Shown piece by piece: positions 21,615-32,650 of a stretch of DNA of 64,000 nt; the first letter of the stretch is position 1; the number at the start of each line of letters is the position of its first letter. The stretch lies in contig NW_024037048.1 in assembly GCF_015706575.1 (NCBI RefSeq), forward strand, positions 18,927,512-18,991,511, in the 5' to 3' direction. The notes below the pieces were generated by a model. The model worked only from the letters and a program-made list of their open reading frames with translations. It did not search any database and had not been told where the DNA came from. The position numbers and the translations under genes are program-made. Source of the stretch: Patiria miniata. Lineage: Eukaryota > Echinodermata > Asteroidea > Valvatida > Asterinidae.

Positions 21615-22666
21615 TCCGCTGTTCGTCTTAAAATATGAAGCACAAGCTCTGTTTGCATGCAGGGTTCCACTCAGCATGCCACTTAGATTCAGTTGAATAT
21701 TTTCTTGTAATGGCGATAGTAGTATTTGCTGAATACTTTGAAAGTGTTTGGTCATTTGGTACACAGATAATCATGAAAACAATTATGGGACATTATTCGG
21801 TTAACAAACAAATGGGGGATGATGCTAGTAGTCCAACCGGTGCGCTGATTTCCAATCCGGAACATAATTATTTGTGTAACGACCGTACCTTGACTGCGGT
21901 GTCCACCTGATTTCCGCCACTACTTCCTTGGTATGAGATTGATTGTCCTTGATAATGCCGAAAATGTATGTTCATTGTGATGCCTACAATTTCAAATGCA
22001 AGCAATTTAAACAAAAAAACATAGGATTATTTGCTTTTGAATCTTATAAAAACTTAAGAAGGTCGCAACTAACCTGTTGAAGTTTCAGCTCAGTGGATAC
22101 TATCATTAAGAAAAAGCAGAGAAAATGTATGCACTATTTTGTTGGATCTCGTATCTTGATTCCGTGCTTTATAACACCTTAACTATTTTTTTTTAATTTT
22201 AAAAACACCTGCAAAGTTTTCAACCGACATATCAGGCGAAATACTTTCACCGGGTATTTGATACCAGTCTTATCTTCACTCTCAGCATTGCAAGGTTTCT
22301 GCCATTAAATGTACTTTTCCGGGCAATTGCAAATGATCCTACGTGTCCTTAAATTCTTTTTGCATACAGATTTCTCTCAGAAAATCTGGGCATTTGTTTT
22401 GGTAGTTATTACGTTTGATTTGAAAATATTAAATCCTACAAAGAAGACTTGAATATTGTTGCTCGTGCGTGGGTCTGTTCGGGACTGTTGCATGCAGGAC
22501 GCATTCCGCTTAAAAATATATTATCAATCCAGATCACATTTCGCCCGACAGAGATTTTGATCTGGGGGTGTTTTACTTGTGAAATTCAGCTATGCCTCCC
22601 CCAACAGCCCCCAAGATATCTCCCAGCGGATTTTCAATGACTCATTTTCGTTGGTATTATTTCCAG
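21615..22666 (+). other. intron sequence before exon 3
   Basis: AT-rich intron. Parts repeat 19880-20110 ('agggttccactcagcatgc' at 19938 and 21661), so it belongs to the same internally duplicated material. No separate gene. Confidence 0.5.
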
Positions 22667-22728
22667 CTCGCAATCTGCTGAGTGTTGAGGATTCCCTTCG
22701 TGATAGAATTCAAGAACGTTACATCGAG
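22667..22728 (+). other. C1q gene exon 3 (non-coding)
   Basis: A 62-bp exon candidate between TTCCAG| and ATCGAG|GTGAGTG. It is a diverged copy of exon 2 and has no ATG. The flanking intron also matches that of exon 2 ('gatt.ggt.ggagactgt' after both). Confidence 0.6.
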
Positions 22729-22875
22729 GTGAGTGTCTGTTATTTGACATTTTCCTCACTCAATCATCAGAACAGAGCAGTGATTCGGTGGGAGACTGTA
22801 TTTTTTCTACATATTTTATACACCTTTTGGTCAAAATTTATAGCAGAAAACATTGCTCGAGTGATAGGGCCTATA

Positions 22876-23356
22876 CAGGGTGAGTCAAAAAAGCGAACCC
22901 TAATGTCGGGACCATAATAGTGAAGTTCTGCATGTAGCCCTTTCAAAATCTAGGATATGAAAAACCAATTCATAGGCTTTTGTTTGGTACAATAATCATT
23001 CAAATCACTCATGTACGTTTAGTACATGAGGTTAAGGAATTTTAAACACAACCACCGTTTTAAAGTTCTGTCAACGGATCACGAGAAAGTAAGTGTTCTT
23101 TCAGCAAAACGAAAACAAATCACATATGCGTGAATTGTTTTCGTTTTGCTGAAAGAACGCACACCTTTTTGTGATCCGGTTGTGTTTAAAATTGCGTAAC
23201 TTGAAAAGTACATGAGTGAGTTGAATGATTCTTGTGCTAAAAAGAAAGCTTATAAATTGGGCTTTTATATCCTTGATTTTCAAAGTACTACATGCAGAAC
23301 TTCAATAAAACAATAGTCCCGACATTTGGGTTTCGATTTTATTTTTACTCACCCTG
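22876..23356. mobile_element. fold-back MITE, TA target site, CAGGGTGAGTCAAAAA ends
   Basis: A 481-bp element that is almost entirely two inverted arms meeting near 23125. It begins CAGGGTGAGTCAAAAA, ends TTTTTACTCACCCTG and is flanked by TA on both sides (22874-22875, 23357-23358). The TA duplication and CAGGGTG terminus fit a Tc1/mariner-type non-autonomous element. No ORF. Confidence 0.8.
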
Positions 23357-23358
23357 TA

Positions 23359-24843
23359 GTAGTGAGGAATTCCCTCCCCTAACATGCACCGTAGAACTGT
23401 GCCTAACATTTTGGCCTGCAGTCTTTGCAAATTCCTCGTCAAATTCACCAGGGTGCCCCAAACTAATGGCAGACACACGCTCGAATTTCCTTTCACATTT
23501 TTATGGAAATATTACTTTGTCAAAAAAAGGAACTAAGATGGAAACAAATGTTTAGTTATTGTGTAATCAGATTCTTTGGCATTTATCTTCTTTTTGTATC
23601 CTTGTTCATCGTGTTCGCATTTTTTTAAATCAAAATTGTGTTCGCAACCATCGTCTTCATTCTTTCGTGATCGTTGATCACATTGTAATTCGTTTGTTTG
23701 TGATTGTTTATCACGTTAGGGAATCATCATAGCATAGGTTTTCCCGTCCAATTTTGCAAGTTGTTTTTGCAATCAGACAGACTGTTCATTACATTTCAAA
23801 AAGTGGCAGTTAACGCATTCGATTTTATTTGAATATTTACACCCAGCAAAGAGTGTAGGCAACTTTTTCGTGCAAAGAAAATCCATTTCTTTTGTTGGTT
23901 TTCGATTTTGCACTGAGAACAGGCGAATCTGTAAGAGGAAGTTTTCATTTTCAACGAATGTGCAATGGAATAAATCGCCAATGGCCCCCCCCCAAAAATA
24001 TGATTTTTAATTTTTGCAACAATAAACAAACTGGTCACTTAATTGTCCTTACATAAAAACCTGTATTTTGACATAGTATTTTATCGGCGAGTGTTCTAAA
24101 TGTATTTCCTTCTATCACTTTGACACTTTACATTGATACAGTTCTGTTCTGCTTTTTTCATATTCCCTTCCCAGGCATTCCAATCTTTGAAATAGCTGTA
24201 CATTCCTTAATCCAAACTTGTCAAAAGCCATGTCATTTTATACTCTGTTGTATCACTATAATACAATACCTTGCTCATGCAACTTCCAAATATCATTGAA
24301 CTGTCTTACTTTTGAATGCAAATGTTTTATTATTAAATTATAGTAAAGTGTGAAATTGGGCGGGAAACCCTATAATATTTCATATTGAATGAAAGATTTC
24401 ATTGCTGCTTTAAACTACAAAGAGAACTGGAGTTAAAAGTAATTTTGCCTGGCCAAATGCAACAAAAGCTTAGAATGCCAACAAACTTTTGACCGAGTTC
24501 CTATATTGTCTCAAAAGTAGATACATGCCTTTAAAATGATTGGAAACGTTTCAATAATAACGTTTAAACAAATTGAACGCTAATTTCAAGAATCAGTCAA
24601 TTCGAGAGAAGTTGAACAATGCGACATTAAAACAGGTTAGTTTTTCTTGACGAATTCGGCCAGGAAAACCTATTATTTTAATTACTTGACCGTAATAACT
24701 TGGTGAGAAATTTTTCCTGTTTTGGGGTGGCAATGTATCCAAATGAGAAAAAAAATCTCACTCATTTATCTTAATTGATAATAAAATAGTATTCCTGACT
24801 AAAGTGTAAACTTAACCAGTCTTCGTTTGTATGTTTTTTTCAG
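23359..24843 (+). other. intron sequence before exon 4
   Basis: AT-rich intron. 23430-24020 matches 60230-60900 in the second gene copy ('cctcgtcaaattcaccaggg', the 'gttgatcac' and 'tttgtttgtgattg' segments), showing the duplication extends at least this far. No ORF of note. Confidence 0.55.
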
Positions 24844-24903
24844 CCTACACTGAATTCCTTGTGATCTCTTCTTGGACCTGATCTTCAAGAACGAACCATC
24901 GAG
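24844..24903 (+). other. C1q gene exon 4 (non-coding)
   Basis: A 60-bp exon candidate between TTTTTTTCAG| and ATCGAG|GTGGGTG. Its 3' half (TTCAAGAACG..CCATCGAG) resembles exon 3, so it is a third member of the same exon family. No ATG. Confidence 0.5.
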
Positions 24904-25392
24904 GTGGGTGTGGTGAGGTTTAATTAATGATTCTATCAGGACCTGGGAAGGGGCAAGATGTGCTCCGCCTCCCCCCCCCCCCCTCAAAAAAAAAATACTA
25001 CAGCTCCGGAACGCTTCGCCCTATCGGAATGCATTTTGGTAACCTTTCTTAAAATTTATTGGCAGGCGAAATAAAAACAAAATCGAATCGATGGGTTGCC
25101 ATGACAACCGGTTTTATAAACTAGGCTTCTCATAAATGTTAGCCCCTTGACCCCTCATACGCCACTGTTATATAACAAAGAAAACATTCTTCGAACAATG
25201 ATTCCTCCAATCTCATGTTTTTGGGGTTTCTTCCCTTCAAATCTGACGGCGGATTGTCATGAATTTTAGACTAGTTCTCCTGTTTATCAAACCTCAATAT
25301 TTTTCACTACTCTTCCCGTTTTTAAAAACTATTTTATTGAAAAAAAAATCTCACCTGATTTGGTTTAGTTTCATGCTTTGTTTACGTACAGA

Positions 25393-26292
25393 ATGAATAT
25401 CTGCGTGGCAACCGTTCTTTCAATCGCCCTCCTTCTGGGTAACTCCGTCAACCTCCGAGCTTCCGTTACTGGGCCGGTTGCCTCGGACGGTGATGGTGCG
25501 TCTCAGGCGGGCCAAACGTGCTGCCAGGAAACAGCTGCAATTGTCGGAATTTTACAAGGGTCAAAGGGTGATGCAGGTCAAAAAGGAGAGCCGGGTAACG
25601 ACGGCAGAGGCCTGCCGGGCAAGATGGGACCAAGAGGTTTAGTTGGGCCAACAGGGGAAACTGGTGTCAAAGGTCAAAAGGGCGATATCGGTCTCCGGGG
25701 TCAGCGGGGAGCACGTGGTGTCAAAGGTCAGTTGGGGCTCCAAGGCCGTACTGGTTTTGCAGGCGAGCCAGGGCTAATCGGGCCGATTGGCCCTCAAGGT
25801 GACACTGGGCCTAAAGGTTCAGTCGGGCAAACCGGTCAGACTGGTGTCAAAGGTCAAAAGGGTGAGCCAGGGGAGGCACCAGACGACTCCAACCAGCGGG
25901 TAGCATTCACCGTGGTGAGGACGAGCAGCTCGGATGCCTCTACGAGTTTCGACACCCGTTTGCCCTTCCAGGCGACCGAGACGCTTCTGCCGGGTACCAG
26001 CTTCGATCTCGAGACCGGCACGTTCACGTGTGGTGTGCCGGGCACCTACGTGTTCATGTTTTCTGTGTGCAAATCTCCTTCCAGCAGCTACCTGAACGTT
26101 CAGCTCCGGAAGAACGGCGTCGTGGTTGTCTCTGGCTATAGCAGTGATTCAGGTCGCTATGAGCAGGTGTCTGGGAGCGCGGTGGTGGTTCTGCAGCGTG
26201 GAGATACGATGTATCTCACAATGTACGGTAGGGCGTATAGTGATTCCAATCACCTCACCTCATTCAGTGGCTTCCTCCTTTACCCCGAATAA
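25393..26292 (+). CDS. secreted collagen-like protein with C-terminal C1q domain
   Basis: A 299-residue product encoded in one exon. The start is the first ATG after a strong splice acceptor (TTTACGTACAG|A at 25391), one base into the exon, matching the ATG-less upstream exons. Residues 1-24 are a hydrophobic signal peptide. Residues 43-44 are a Cys pair, placed as for interchain disulfides. Residues 56-162 hold about 35 Gly-X-Y triplets with one short imperfection (GND-GR-GLP). Residues ~166-299 form a C1q domain: VAFTVVR, FDLETGTFTCGVPGTYVFMF, LRKNG, and the closing SFSGFLLYPE. Such proteins trimerise through C1q and are secreted pattern-recognition or extracellular-matrix proteins, often in innate immunity. 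Ligand unknown. The AATAAA at 26288-26293 overlaps the stop; a later one at about 26671 is a likelier poly(A) signal. The frame is intact. Confidence 0.93.
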   Translation: MNICVATVLSIALLLGNSVNLRASVTGPVASDGDGASQAGQTCCQETAAIVGILQGSKGDAGQKGEPGNDGRGLPGKMGPRGLVGPTGETGVKGQKGDIGLRGQRGARGVKGQLGLQGRTGFAGEPGLIGPIGPQGDTGPKGSVGQTGQTGVKGQKGEPGEAPDDSNQRVAFTVVRTSSSDASTSFDTRLPFQATETLLPGTSFDLETGTFTCGVPGTYVFMFSVCKSPSSSYLNVQLRKNGVVVVSGYSSDSGRYEQVSGSAVVVLQRGDTMYLTMYGRAYSDSNHLTSFSGFLLYPE

Positions 26293-28119
26293 ACGCAATC
26301 CAACACATAAAGATACCCGAGCATCGTGTTGCTGATTTTTTTAATCGCTTTCCATTTTGCCGAAACAATAACCAATGAATTAAAAGAAATAATGTTCAAT
26401 GACAATGTCACAAAAAACATATTATTATTAATGTTTTTGCATTGCGCATGCGCCGATCTGTATACAACAATGGATTTGCCATTTTTTTGACTTTCTGCAA
26501 AACAAAATATTTAGCTTTATGCATAAGTATTGGGATATAGTGAAAAGTATGCGTTAAGTTTTTTGACAACAATTTTTTTGTACCCATTGTAGGCCTATCG
26601 AGAAGTATTTTGATGGAATATTTTTTCAAAGCAAGCTGGGTCATTAATTTTTTTTGGAAACAAAAGGTTTGCAATAAAGCGGTGCCACCATGTATCCAGA
26701 AATGTTAACAGCTATAAAAAAATTGTGTTTATGGTGTTATCTCGACCAACTTAGGCCATGTTTCTGACCGCCATTTTTTTTTATTGCCACATTTGGTCAA
26801 CATATAAAATAACGTGTTTTTTTCTGAAAATAAATGCAACTTGTTTGTAGTATTGGGTATTTAAAACAGATTAATTAAACACAATAACTGTATCGTGTAT
26901 CCTAATTAAAGCAAACAAAGTATAAAAGACATACAGACAAACAAACAAAATATTTTGCTACCTACCTGGATAATTTTAGAGCGTTTACTGTAACATGTTA
27001 TTTTCTTCGCCTTATGTTCCCTGTATGCCCAGCACAGATGATGTCAATTAAATAAATCCCATGGTATGTGTAAATTTTTATTTCATATCACGAAAAAAGT
27101 CTCGAGTGATTGAATCTGATTTTCTTATAGACTTTAAGCTTGGCATTTGGATTAACAATTGTTTGAAATATTCTAATGCTATTCACAGCAATTAGAACAC
27201 ACTGGTTTTTATTAAATGATTGCATTATTTTAAACGTTATAATATGTGAGAATTACGTAGAAGTAACAATTGACTTGCTATGAAAACAGTGTGCATAAAA
27301 CCTCATTCTGAGGATTACCAAAAGCACCACCATAATGTTGATAAATACTCTCTTTTTTTTCGCTTGGCTTCGTTATGAAAAAAACCCATGATTTTAATTA
27401 CTTTCAGTTGAAACAGAAACGTGCCCATAGTAATGAAAAAAGTGGAGTTGGCTGTTGTTTTTAAAGCCCGTAAAAGTACGACAAGTGTTTCTTGATTAAA
27501 AGACTCCAAATTATTTGAAGACTTTTATTGTTCTTAATCAGTATTACTTGATTGCATTAAAAAAACTCACTTTGAAAACATCAGTGAAAGTGTGAGCCCG
27601 TTGGATGGTAAAGAAACAATCTCAACGAAATCAATCAAAACTAAGCACAAATTCCATTCAAGTGAGGAGGGTCTTTCAACTGGTTGGAATTGTCCTTTGT
27701 CACTTTATCATTTCATGTGAATTTCTTTGTATTGACTTTTATTTGGATGCCATATTTGGCATCCCTGCTGACAGCATATCCTTGGATAATGTCTCCAGCC
27801 AGCACATGTACATGTAAGCTGAACAAGTACGCTTCCTGGAAATAGGTAGACTCCTGCAAGAAATCAAAGAAAAGGTTATAATGGACCCTTCCTGCATGTC
27901 AATCAACAGTGCACATTGGCCAATCAGATCACCACTTTTTACACGAGTAACTTTTTAGTTTTTACACAAGTGTCCTTAGTTTTCTTTAAAAAGTTTCTTG
28001 TTTCGCCAGCTGCTTTTCAAGAATTTTTGGTATTTTGTGTAAACATCAGCAATTGTGCCGCCATGAAAAGCGCCACCCATTGACCTACCGCCGTTTGCGA
28101 GTTAGCCCCTTAGACAACT
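26293..28119. other. intergenic, no gene seen
   Basis: AT-rich sequence downstream of the C1q gene. Candidate poly(A) signals AATAAA lie near 26671 and 26828. I searched both strands by eye for the missing last SLC12 exon and for other coding similarity and saw none. Confidence 0.5.
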
Positions 28120-28310
28120 CTATCAGCCTTTTCGCTGCATGATACCGCCATCTTTGAATTATTAATTTTTTGGGGGGGGGGGGGCATTACAATGAAAATA
28201 CGTCTCGTCATGCAACTGTAGCTGAGAATGATGGCATGACTTTTCAATGTAATGCCCCCCCCCCCATTTCAAAGATGGCGGTATCCGCGAAACGGCTCAT
28301 GGAATTTTGT
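28120..28310. repeat. inverted-repeat element with poly-G/poly-C arms
   Basis: GATACCGCCATCTTTGAA at 28141 and TTTCAAAGATGGCGGTATC ending at 28285 are inverted, each followed inward by a G (or C) run and GCATTACA-TGAAAA. The pairing continues weakly outwards (GCGAAAAGGCT-like and GCGAAACGGCT). A small fold-back element; target duplication not clear. Confidence 0.7.
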
Positions 28311-28678
28311 ACGTTAACTTTTGTTTGTCTCAGATTTTGGCGTTCTGCGTCCATTTGTATATCATGTTTAGACAATATTTTACAAGCTGCGTTGACGCAA
28401 TTCCACCGTGATAGGTTAATTGTCCGATAGTGGCCATTATCGCCGGTTTGAAAAGCACCCCATAGGAAGATGGTACCCAGCCCCGTCCCCCTACGCCCCG
28501 CTTTTGGATTTTACGGAGGCCGGGGGACTAGTGAAAAAAAAACATCTACATGTACCTTCAACACAAATTGGCGACCCCCCCCCCCCCCCAATAAAAATGA
28601 CCTGGCTTAAAATCGTGCAATCTCTATAGACGTTAAAAGTAATTTTCACAGCTCTCAAATAGCGAGCGTGTGGTTTTA

Positions 28679-28800
28679 CAGTGGTGGATCTATAGGCGGT
28701 ACCCCCCCCCCCCCCCCCACCCGGCGCAAATAATCACAACATTTTCCAGATCCCCCCAACTTGACATCGCACCCCCCAGCCAAAGCTAGATCCACCCCTG
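28679..28800. mobile_element. 122-bp MITE with CAGTGGTGGATCT / AGATCCACCCCTG ends
   Basis: Inverted ends CAGTGGTGGATCTA and TAGATCCACCCCTG enclose poly-C-rich sequence. Its right part ('cagccaaagctagatccac') recurs at 36895-36942 and 49360-49420, each next to the same flank (TTTAGGATTTCA.GCT), so it was inside the block before that block was duplicated. Confidence 0.6.
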
Positions 28801-29104
28801 TTTAGGATTTCACGCTAGTTTCTGCTATAGTGAGTAGGTTTGCGTAATTGTGAAGTAAGTGCCCTTAGATTAGCCACTCATTATTTTCATGGGAATTGCC
28901 AACACTACAACAGACATTTTTGCATGACACTTAGAAATTACGGTTTTTGCAAAAAGTGTAAACAATCAGTTACAGAGGATTACTTCTGTGCTTACAGGAA
29001 TAGCACAGGATTTCTGTGCTAGTGTGCTAGATCATCAGCACAGAATTGTGTGCTTAAACCATGAAATTGAGTCTATTGAGTTAGTAGTGGCTTTGTGTAC
29101 TTAC

Positions 29105-29172
29105 ATGACAATGAGCTGAGCCTCCTGGGAATGTTGGAGAAGCAATTCACGGATCCGCATCTGTCTGTTGGT
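29105..29172 (-). pseudogene. SLC12 exon (RQMRIRELL), copy 1, open
   Basis: On the minus strand CTTTCAG|ACC...GTCAT|GTAAGT bounds 68 bp reading TNRQMRIRELLLQHSQEAQL then IVM. It matches the SLC12 segment written [21 protein letters not shown] in human NCC and RQIRLNELL in NKCC. The frame and both splice sites are intact, but upstream copies are broken and the final SLC12 exon is not seen below 29.1 kb, so I treat it as part of a gene fragment. Confidence 0.75.
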
Positions 29173-29642
29173 CTGAAAGAAAAAGAAAGATTTCAGGCGA
29201 AAAAATGGAGTGATTTATTGATGTTTAATAAAGTCGAGTTCCATGCACTTCGCAAATCAAATGAACTGAGAGTTGTACGGAAAAATGGATTGAAAGTGAT
29301 CAATCTCATTATTGAAAATCACCCACCAGAATGTCAAAGGTTGGACACAATTAACAAATGTTGCAAGACTGGACTTAAAATCACACAAACCAGGGACTAA
29401 GCGTAAAGTGGATACTGGGAAAGCTTTAAGTGTATTGCCTCCATGCATGGACAAAAGAGGGCGCTTTATAGTCAAACTAGCAGAAGCCGGAATGAGGGAC
29501 ACTTCACTGGTTCACTCATGCTGGTTATCGTGTATTTGGTACCAGCATTTATAAGCCACGATGGCGCCCAAATGGCCCTCGTTTATAGTTTTCTCCGTGG
29601 AGGGGGGGGGGGGGGTGCTTGCGCGCAAGGAGGAGATTCTAC

Positions 29643-29788
29643 CTTCTCGTTGCGCGTAGTGACTTCTTCCTTGCTGATCTTCCAAGGAAACTTCTCCATG
29701 GTCTCCAGGCTGCTTCCTCATCCAGCATCCAGGGTTTGGAGAGCTCCTTGATGATTGTGTTGGTCTTGATCTTACCCAACCCACTAAT
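29643..29788 (-). pseudogene. chimeric SLC12 exon (GGLGKIKTNT head, PW-KISKEE tail), copy 1
   Basis: The minus strand begins after a TCTAG acceptor with IGGLGKIKTNTIIKEL, matching SLC12 AAGLGRMKPNTLVLGF, then passes at the shared sequence TCAAGGAGCT into the later SLC12 segment KPWMLDEEA. Relative to the open copy at 38161-38480, the tail has an altered stretch (AGCCTGG in place of GGG), which shifts frame before FPWKISKEEV. It cannot give a normal SLC12 tail. Confidence 0.7.
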
Positions 29789-30106
29789 CTAGACGGAAAC
29801 CAATCAGGAAGGAAAATTTGAATGCATCTGCTCTAACTAAATTGTGTCCAGGTCTTGGAAAAGACCAACGTTAGTGCTGAAAAAAAGCGACAAACCTCGA
29901 CAAATCTGGTTTAATGATCTTGTTATACATTTTGCAACTTTTACTCAATTCTTTAAAGACCTGCTTGCATTTTACTCAAACTGTTCATCAAAATTCATTC
30001 CGCAAAGTCTGTGAGTACACATTTCGGTACTCAAAATACTCATCGAAATATTCTGCTCACTCTGTATGTTGAAATCACAAAAACTAGGTACTCGAGTTAA
30101 GTTACG

Positions 30107-30488
30107 GAAGACAGATAGTGCCACTCAATGAGTGTGAATATATTTTTTGGGTGCGTGTGGGAATATTTTTTTTGTACAGCGGCCGCCACTTATTATGTGG
30201 CGGCAGCTACATAAGTCGTCATAATAAGTGGCAGCCGCTGTGCAAAAAAAATATTTACACACGTACAAATAAAATATATTCACACTTTTTTATGTGGCGT
30301 CCGCCAGATAATAAGTGGCAGCCGCCACATAAAAAGTGTGAATATATATTTTTTTGTACAGCGGCCGCCACTTATTATCTGGCGGCCGTCAGATAATATG
30401 TGGCGGCCGCTGTACAAAAAAAAATATTTTCACACGCACCCAAAAAAATATATTCACACTCATTGAGTGGCACTATCTATCTTCCGTG
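30107..30488. mobile_element. nested fold-back element with GCGGCCGC palindromes
   Basis: Ends ACGGAAGACAGATAGTGCC and GGCACTATCTATCTTCCGT are inverted, as are the inner TGAGTGTGAATATATTTTTT segments. The middle carries several further inverted copies of GCGGCCGCCACTTATTAT. The whole ~380 bp could fold into a branched structure. No ORF. Confidence 0.8.
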
Positions 30489-30731
30489 TAAGGTGGGTAC
30501 TGGGAAGAGCTCTAAGTGTATTGTCTCCATGCATGGACAAAAGAGGGCGCTTTATAGTCAAACAAGCAGAAGCCGGAATGAGGGACACTTCACTGGTTCA
30601 CTCATGCTGGTTATCGTTCATTTGGTACCAGCATTTATAAGCCACGATTGCGCCAAAAAGGCCCTCGTTTATAGTTTTCTCTGTGGAGGGGGGGGGGGGG
30701 GGGGTGCTTGAGCGCAAGAAGGAGATTCTAC

Positions 30732-31051
30732 CTTCTCGTTGAGCGTAGTGACTTCTTCCTTGCTGATCTTCCAAGGAAATTTCTCCGTGGTCTCCCCTGC
30801 TTCTTCATCCAGCATCCAGGGTTTGGACAGCTCCTTGAACTGTCTCAGGCTCTACTCCTTGGGCTTCTTGTTCAGGTCCGGGATGACCTCCATGTCCGAG
30901 CAGTTGATGCGGAACTTGCTGAGCATGTTGGCCATGTTCATCTTCTCCCTGTCCATTTGCTCCTTCTTGCTCGTGGTGGCAAAGATGCGCAGCTTGCATT
31001 TCTCCCAGTTGGATTTCATGGAGATGAGGTGAGGGATGAGTAGGGTCAAGC
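30732..31051 (-). pseudogene. SLC12 C-terminal exon (GLTLLIPHLI...), copy 1, stop inside
   Basis: A 320-bp exon on the minus strand. After a C-run acceptor (CCCCCAG|GC) it reads GLTLLIPHLISMKSNWEKCK, then MDREKMNMANMLSKFRINC, matching SLC12 GLTLLIPYLL...RWSKCKIRVF...ISLLSKFRL. An in-frame TAG follows KKPKE, before the region that reads SLRWFKELSKPW in the open copy at 38 kb. Splice sites are kept. Confidence 0.85.
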
Positions 31052-31529
31052 CTGGGGGTGGTGGGGGGGGGGGGGGGCGGGGGGGGGGGGGGGGGGGGGG
31101 TTCACAAACAAAAATTATACAGAGCATTATATAAAGCATGTGTTTCCTTAGACATGCAGCCATCCAGAATAACCTGAGAGATCTCTGAAAGGCTCCATGA
31201 AATTAATTGGACACTGAAACATATAATAAAATAATCAGGCCAACCAAGAACAAAAAGTGTGGTGTTTTCTTCTACATACAAAAAACAACTGTGTGGTAGG
31301 GTAGGTAAAAATCTGTTTTTGGGGGTTTGACATTTCAATAGCCTAAAAATATAGGGTGGGATGATAGTCATTAAAATTTACTTTTTTTCTCTACTTTAAT
31401 TTGCATGCATTAATTAACATGTGAATCATTCTGCCGACTACTGACCAACTTACACAAAAATAAATATAAAGTTTATAGTTTTCACTATAGAAGGGGGGGG
31501 GGTGCTTGATCCCAAGGAGGAGATTCTAC

Positions 31530-31713
31530 CTTCTCTTGGAGCATGGTGACTTCTTCCTTGCTGATCTTCCAAGGAAACTTCTCCGTGGTCTCCCCTGCTT
31601 CCTCATCCAGCATCCAGGGTTTGGAGAGCTCCTTGATGATTGTGTTGGTCTTGATCTTACCCAACCAACAGCACAGAACTCCATCTTGGGCAAAATCTTG
31701 TCCTTGTACCAGC
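31530..31713 (-). pseudogene. SLC12 double chimera (YKDKILPKMEF joined to GKIKTN exon)
   Basis: The first half matches the transmembrane-region exon at 35563-35685 (WYKDKILPKMEFCAVG) and the second half the chimeric exon KIKTNTIIKEL-KPW. The join lies in a shared GTTGG run and puts the halves out of frame. The same fusion is seen inverted at 63013-63201, so it predates that duplication. Confidence 0.7.
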
Positions 31714-31739
31714 CTTCAGAAAAAGAAAAAAAACAGTCA

Positions 31740-32044
31740 ATTGTTATTTAATGATCGTTAACTTGGTTATCGTTAAGATTGGAGTAAACCTGAAGTTAAC
31801 ACAACCTAGATATACCTCACGGTATACCAAACGTTAAATCTGACACCGTGGCAGCAAGGAGATTTCCACCTTTCTATGAATATGCCTTTGAATGAGCATG
31901 ACGACTATTTATAAAAGATATAGACATATATCATACTCGGCAATAGGGATAGTCATTGGAAAGAACTTGGGACAGGTGTATACAAAGTTACGCGCAAGAC
32001 TCAGACTTGTTTTAAGCGAATTACTGAGAAGACGACCATAATTA
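31740..32044 (-). repeat. duplicated intron block next to minisatellite
   Basis: About 300 bp ('gatcgttaacttggttatcg', 'gacaccgtggcagcaagg', 'atagacatatatcatactcgg' landmarks) repeated almost unchanged at 35715-36005 and inverted at 62690-62990. It links an SLC12 exon piece to the minisatellite in all three places. Confidence 0.8.
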
Positions 32045-32650
32045 TTGGTAATGAGGATACTTTTATTATGGAGTAGATTAACCATCTTGGTTAGGGGGAT
32101 ATTTTTTTAGAAGGGAATTATGGAGGAGACTAACCATCTTGGCTAGAAGGATATTTTTCTTAGAAGGGAACTATGGAGGAGACTAAACCATGCTTGGCTC
32201 GGAGGGTGCTTTTTTTTTTGAAGGAAATTATGGAGGAGACTACCATATTGGCTTGGAGGATATTTTTTTAGGAGGGAATTACTGAGGGGACTAACCATCT
32301 TGCCTAGGAGAATTTTTTTTAGAAGGGAATTATGGAGGAGAGGAACCATCATGGTTAGGAGGATATTTGTTTTAGAAAGGATTTATGGAGAAGACTAACC
32401 ATCTTGGCTAAAAGGACATTTTTAGAGGGAATTTATGGAAGAGACTAACTATCTTGGCTAGGAGAATATTTTTTAGAAGGGAATTATGGAGGAGACGAAC
32501 CATCATGGTTAGGAGGATATTTGTTTTAGAAGGGATTTATGGAGAAGACTAATCATCTTGGCTAAAAGGACATTTTTAGAGGGAATTTATGGAAGAGAGA
32601 AACTATCTTGGCTAGGAGGATATTTTTTTAATAGGGAATTATGAAGAAGA
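32045..32650 (-). repeat. ~51-bp minisatellite, locus B (inverted)
   Basis: Tandem copies of GACTAACCATCTTGGCTAGG then AGGATATTTTTTTAGAAGGG then AATTATGGAG. The reverse complement is the locus A unit with small differences (AAGATGG for ATGATGG, CCATAATTCC for CAATTATCC). Confidence 0.85.

Noticed and set aside
25378-25392. Longer C1q reading frame starting with TTG
   Set aside because: That part lies in the intron; the splice acceptor ends at 25391 and the first ATG after it begins a good signal peptide.
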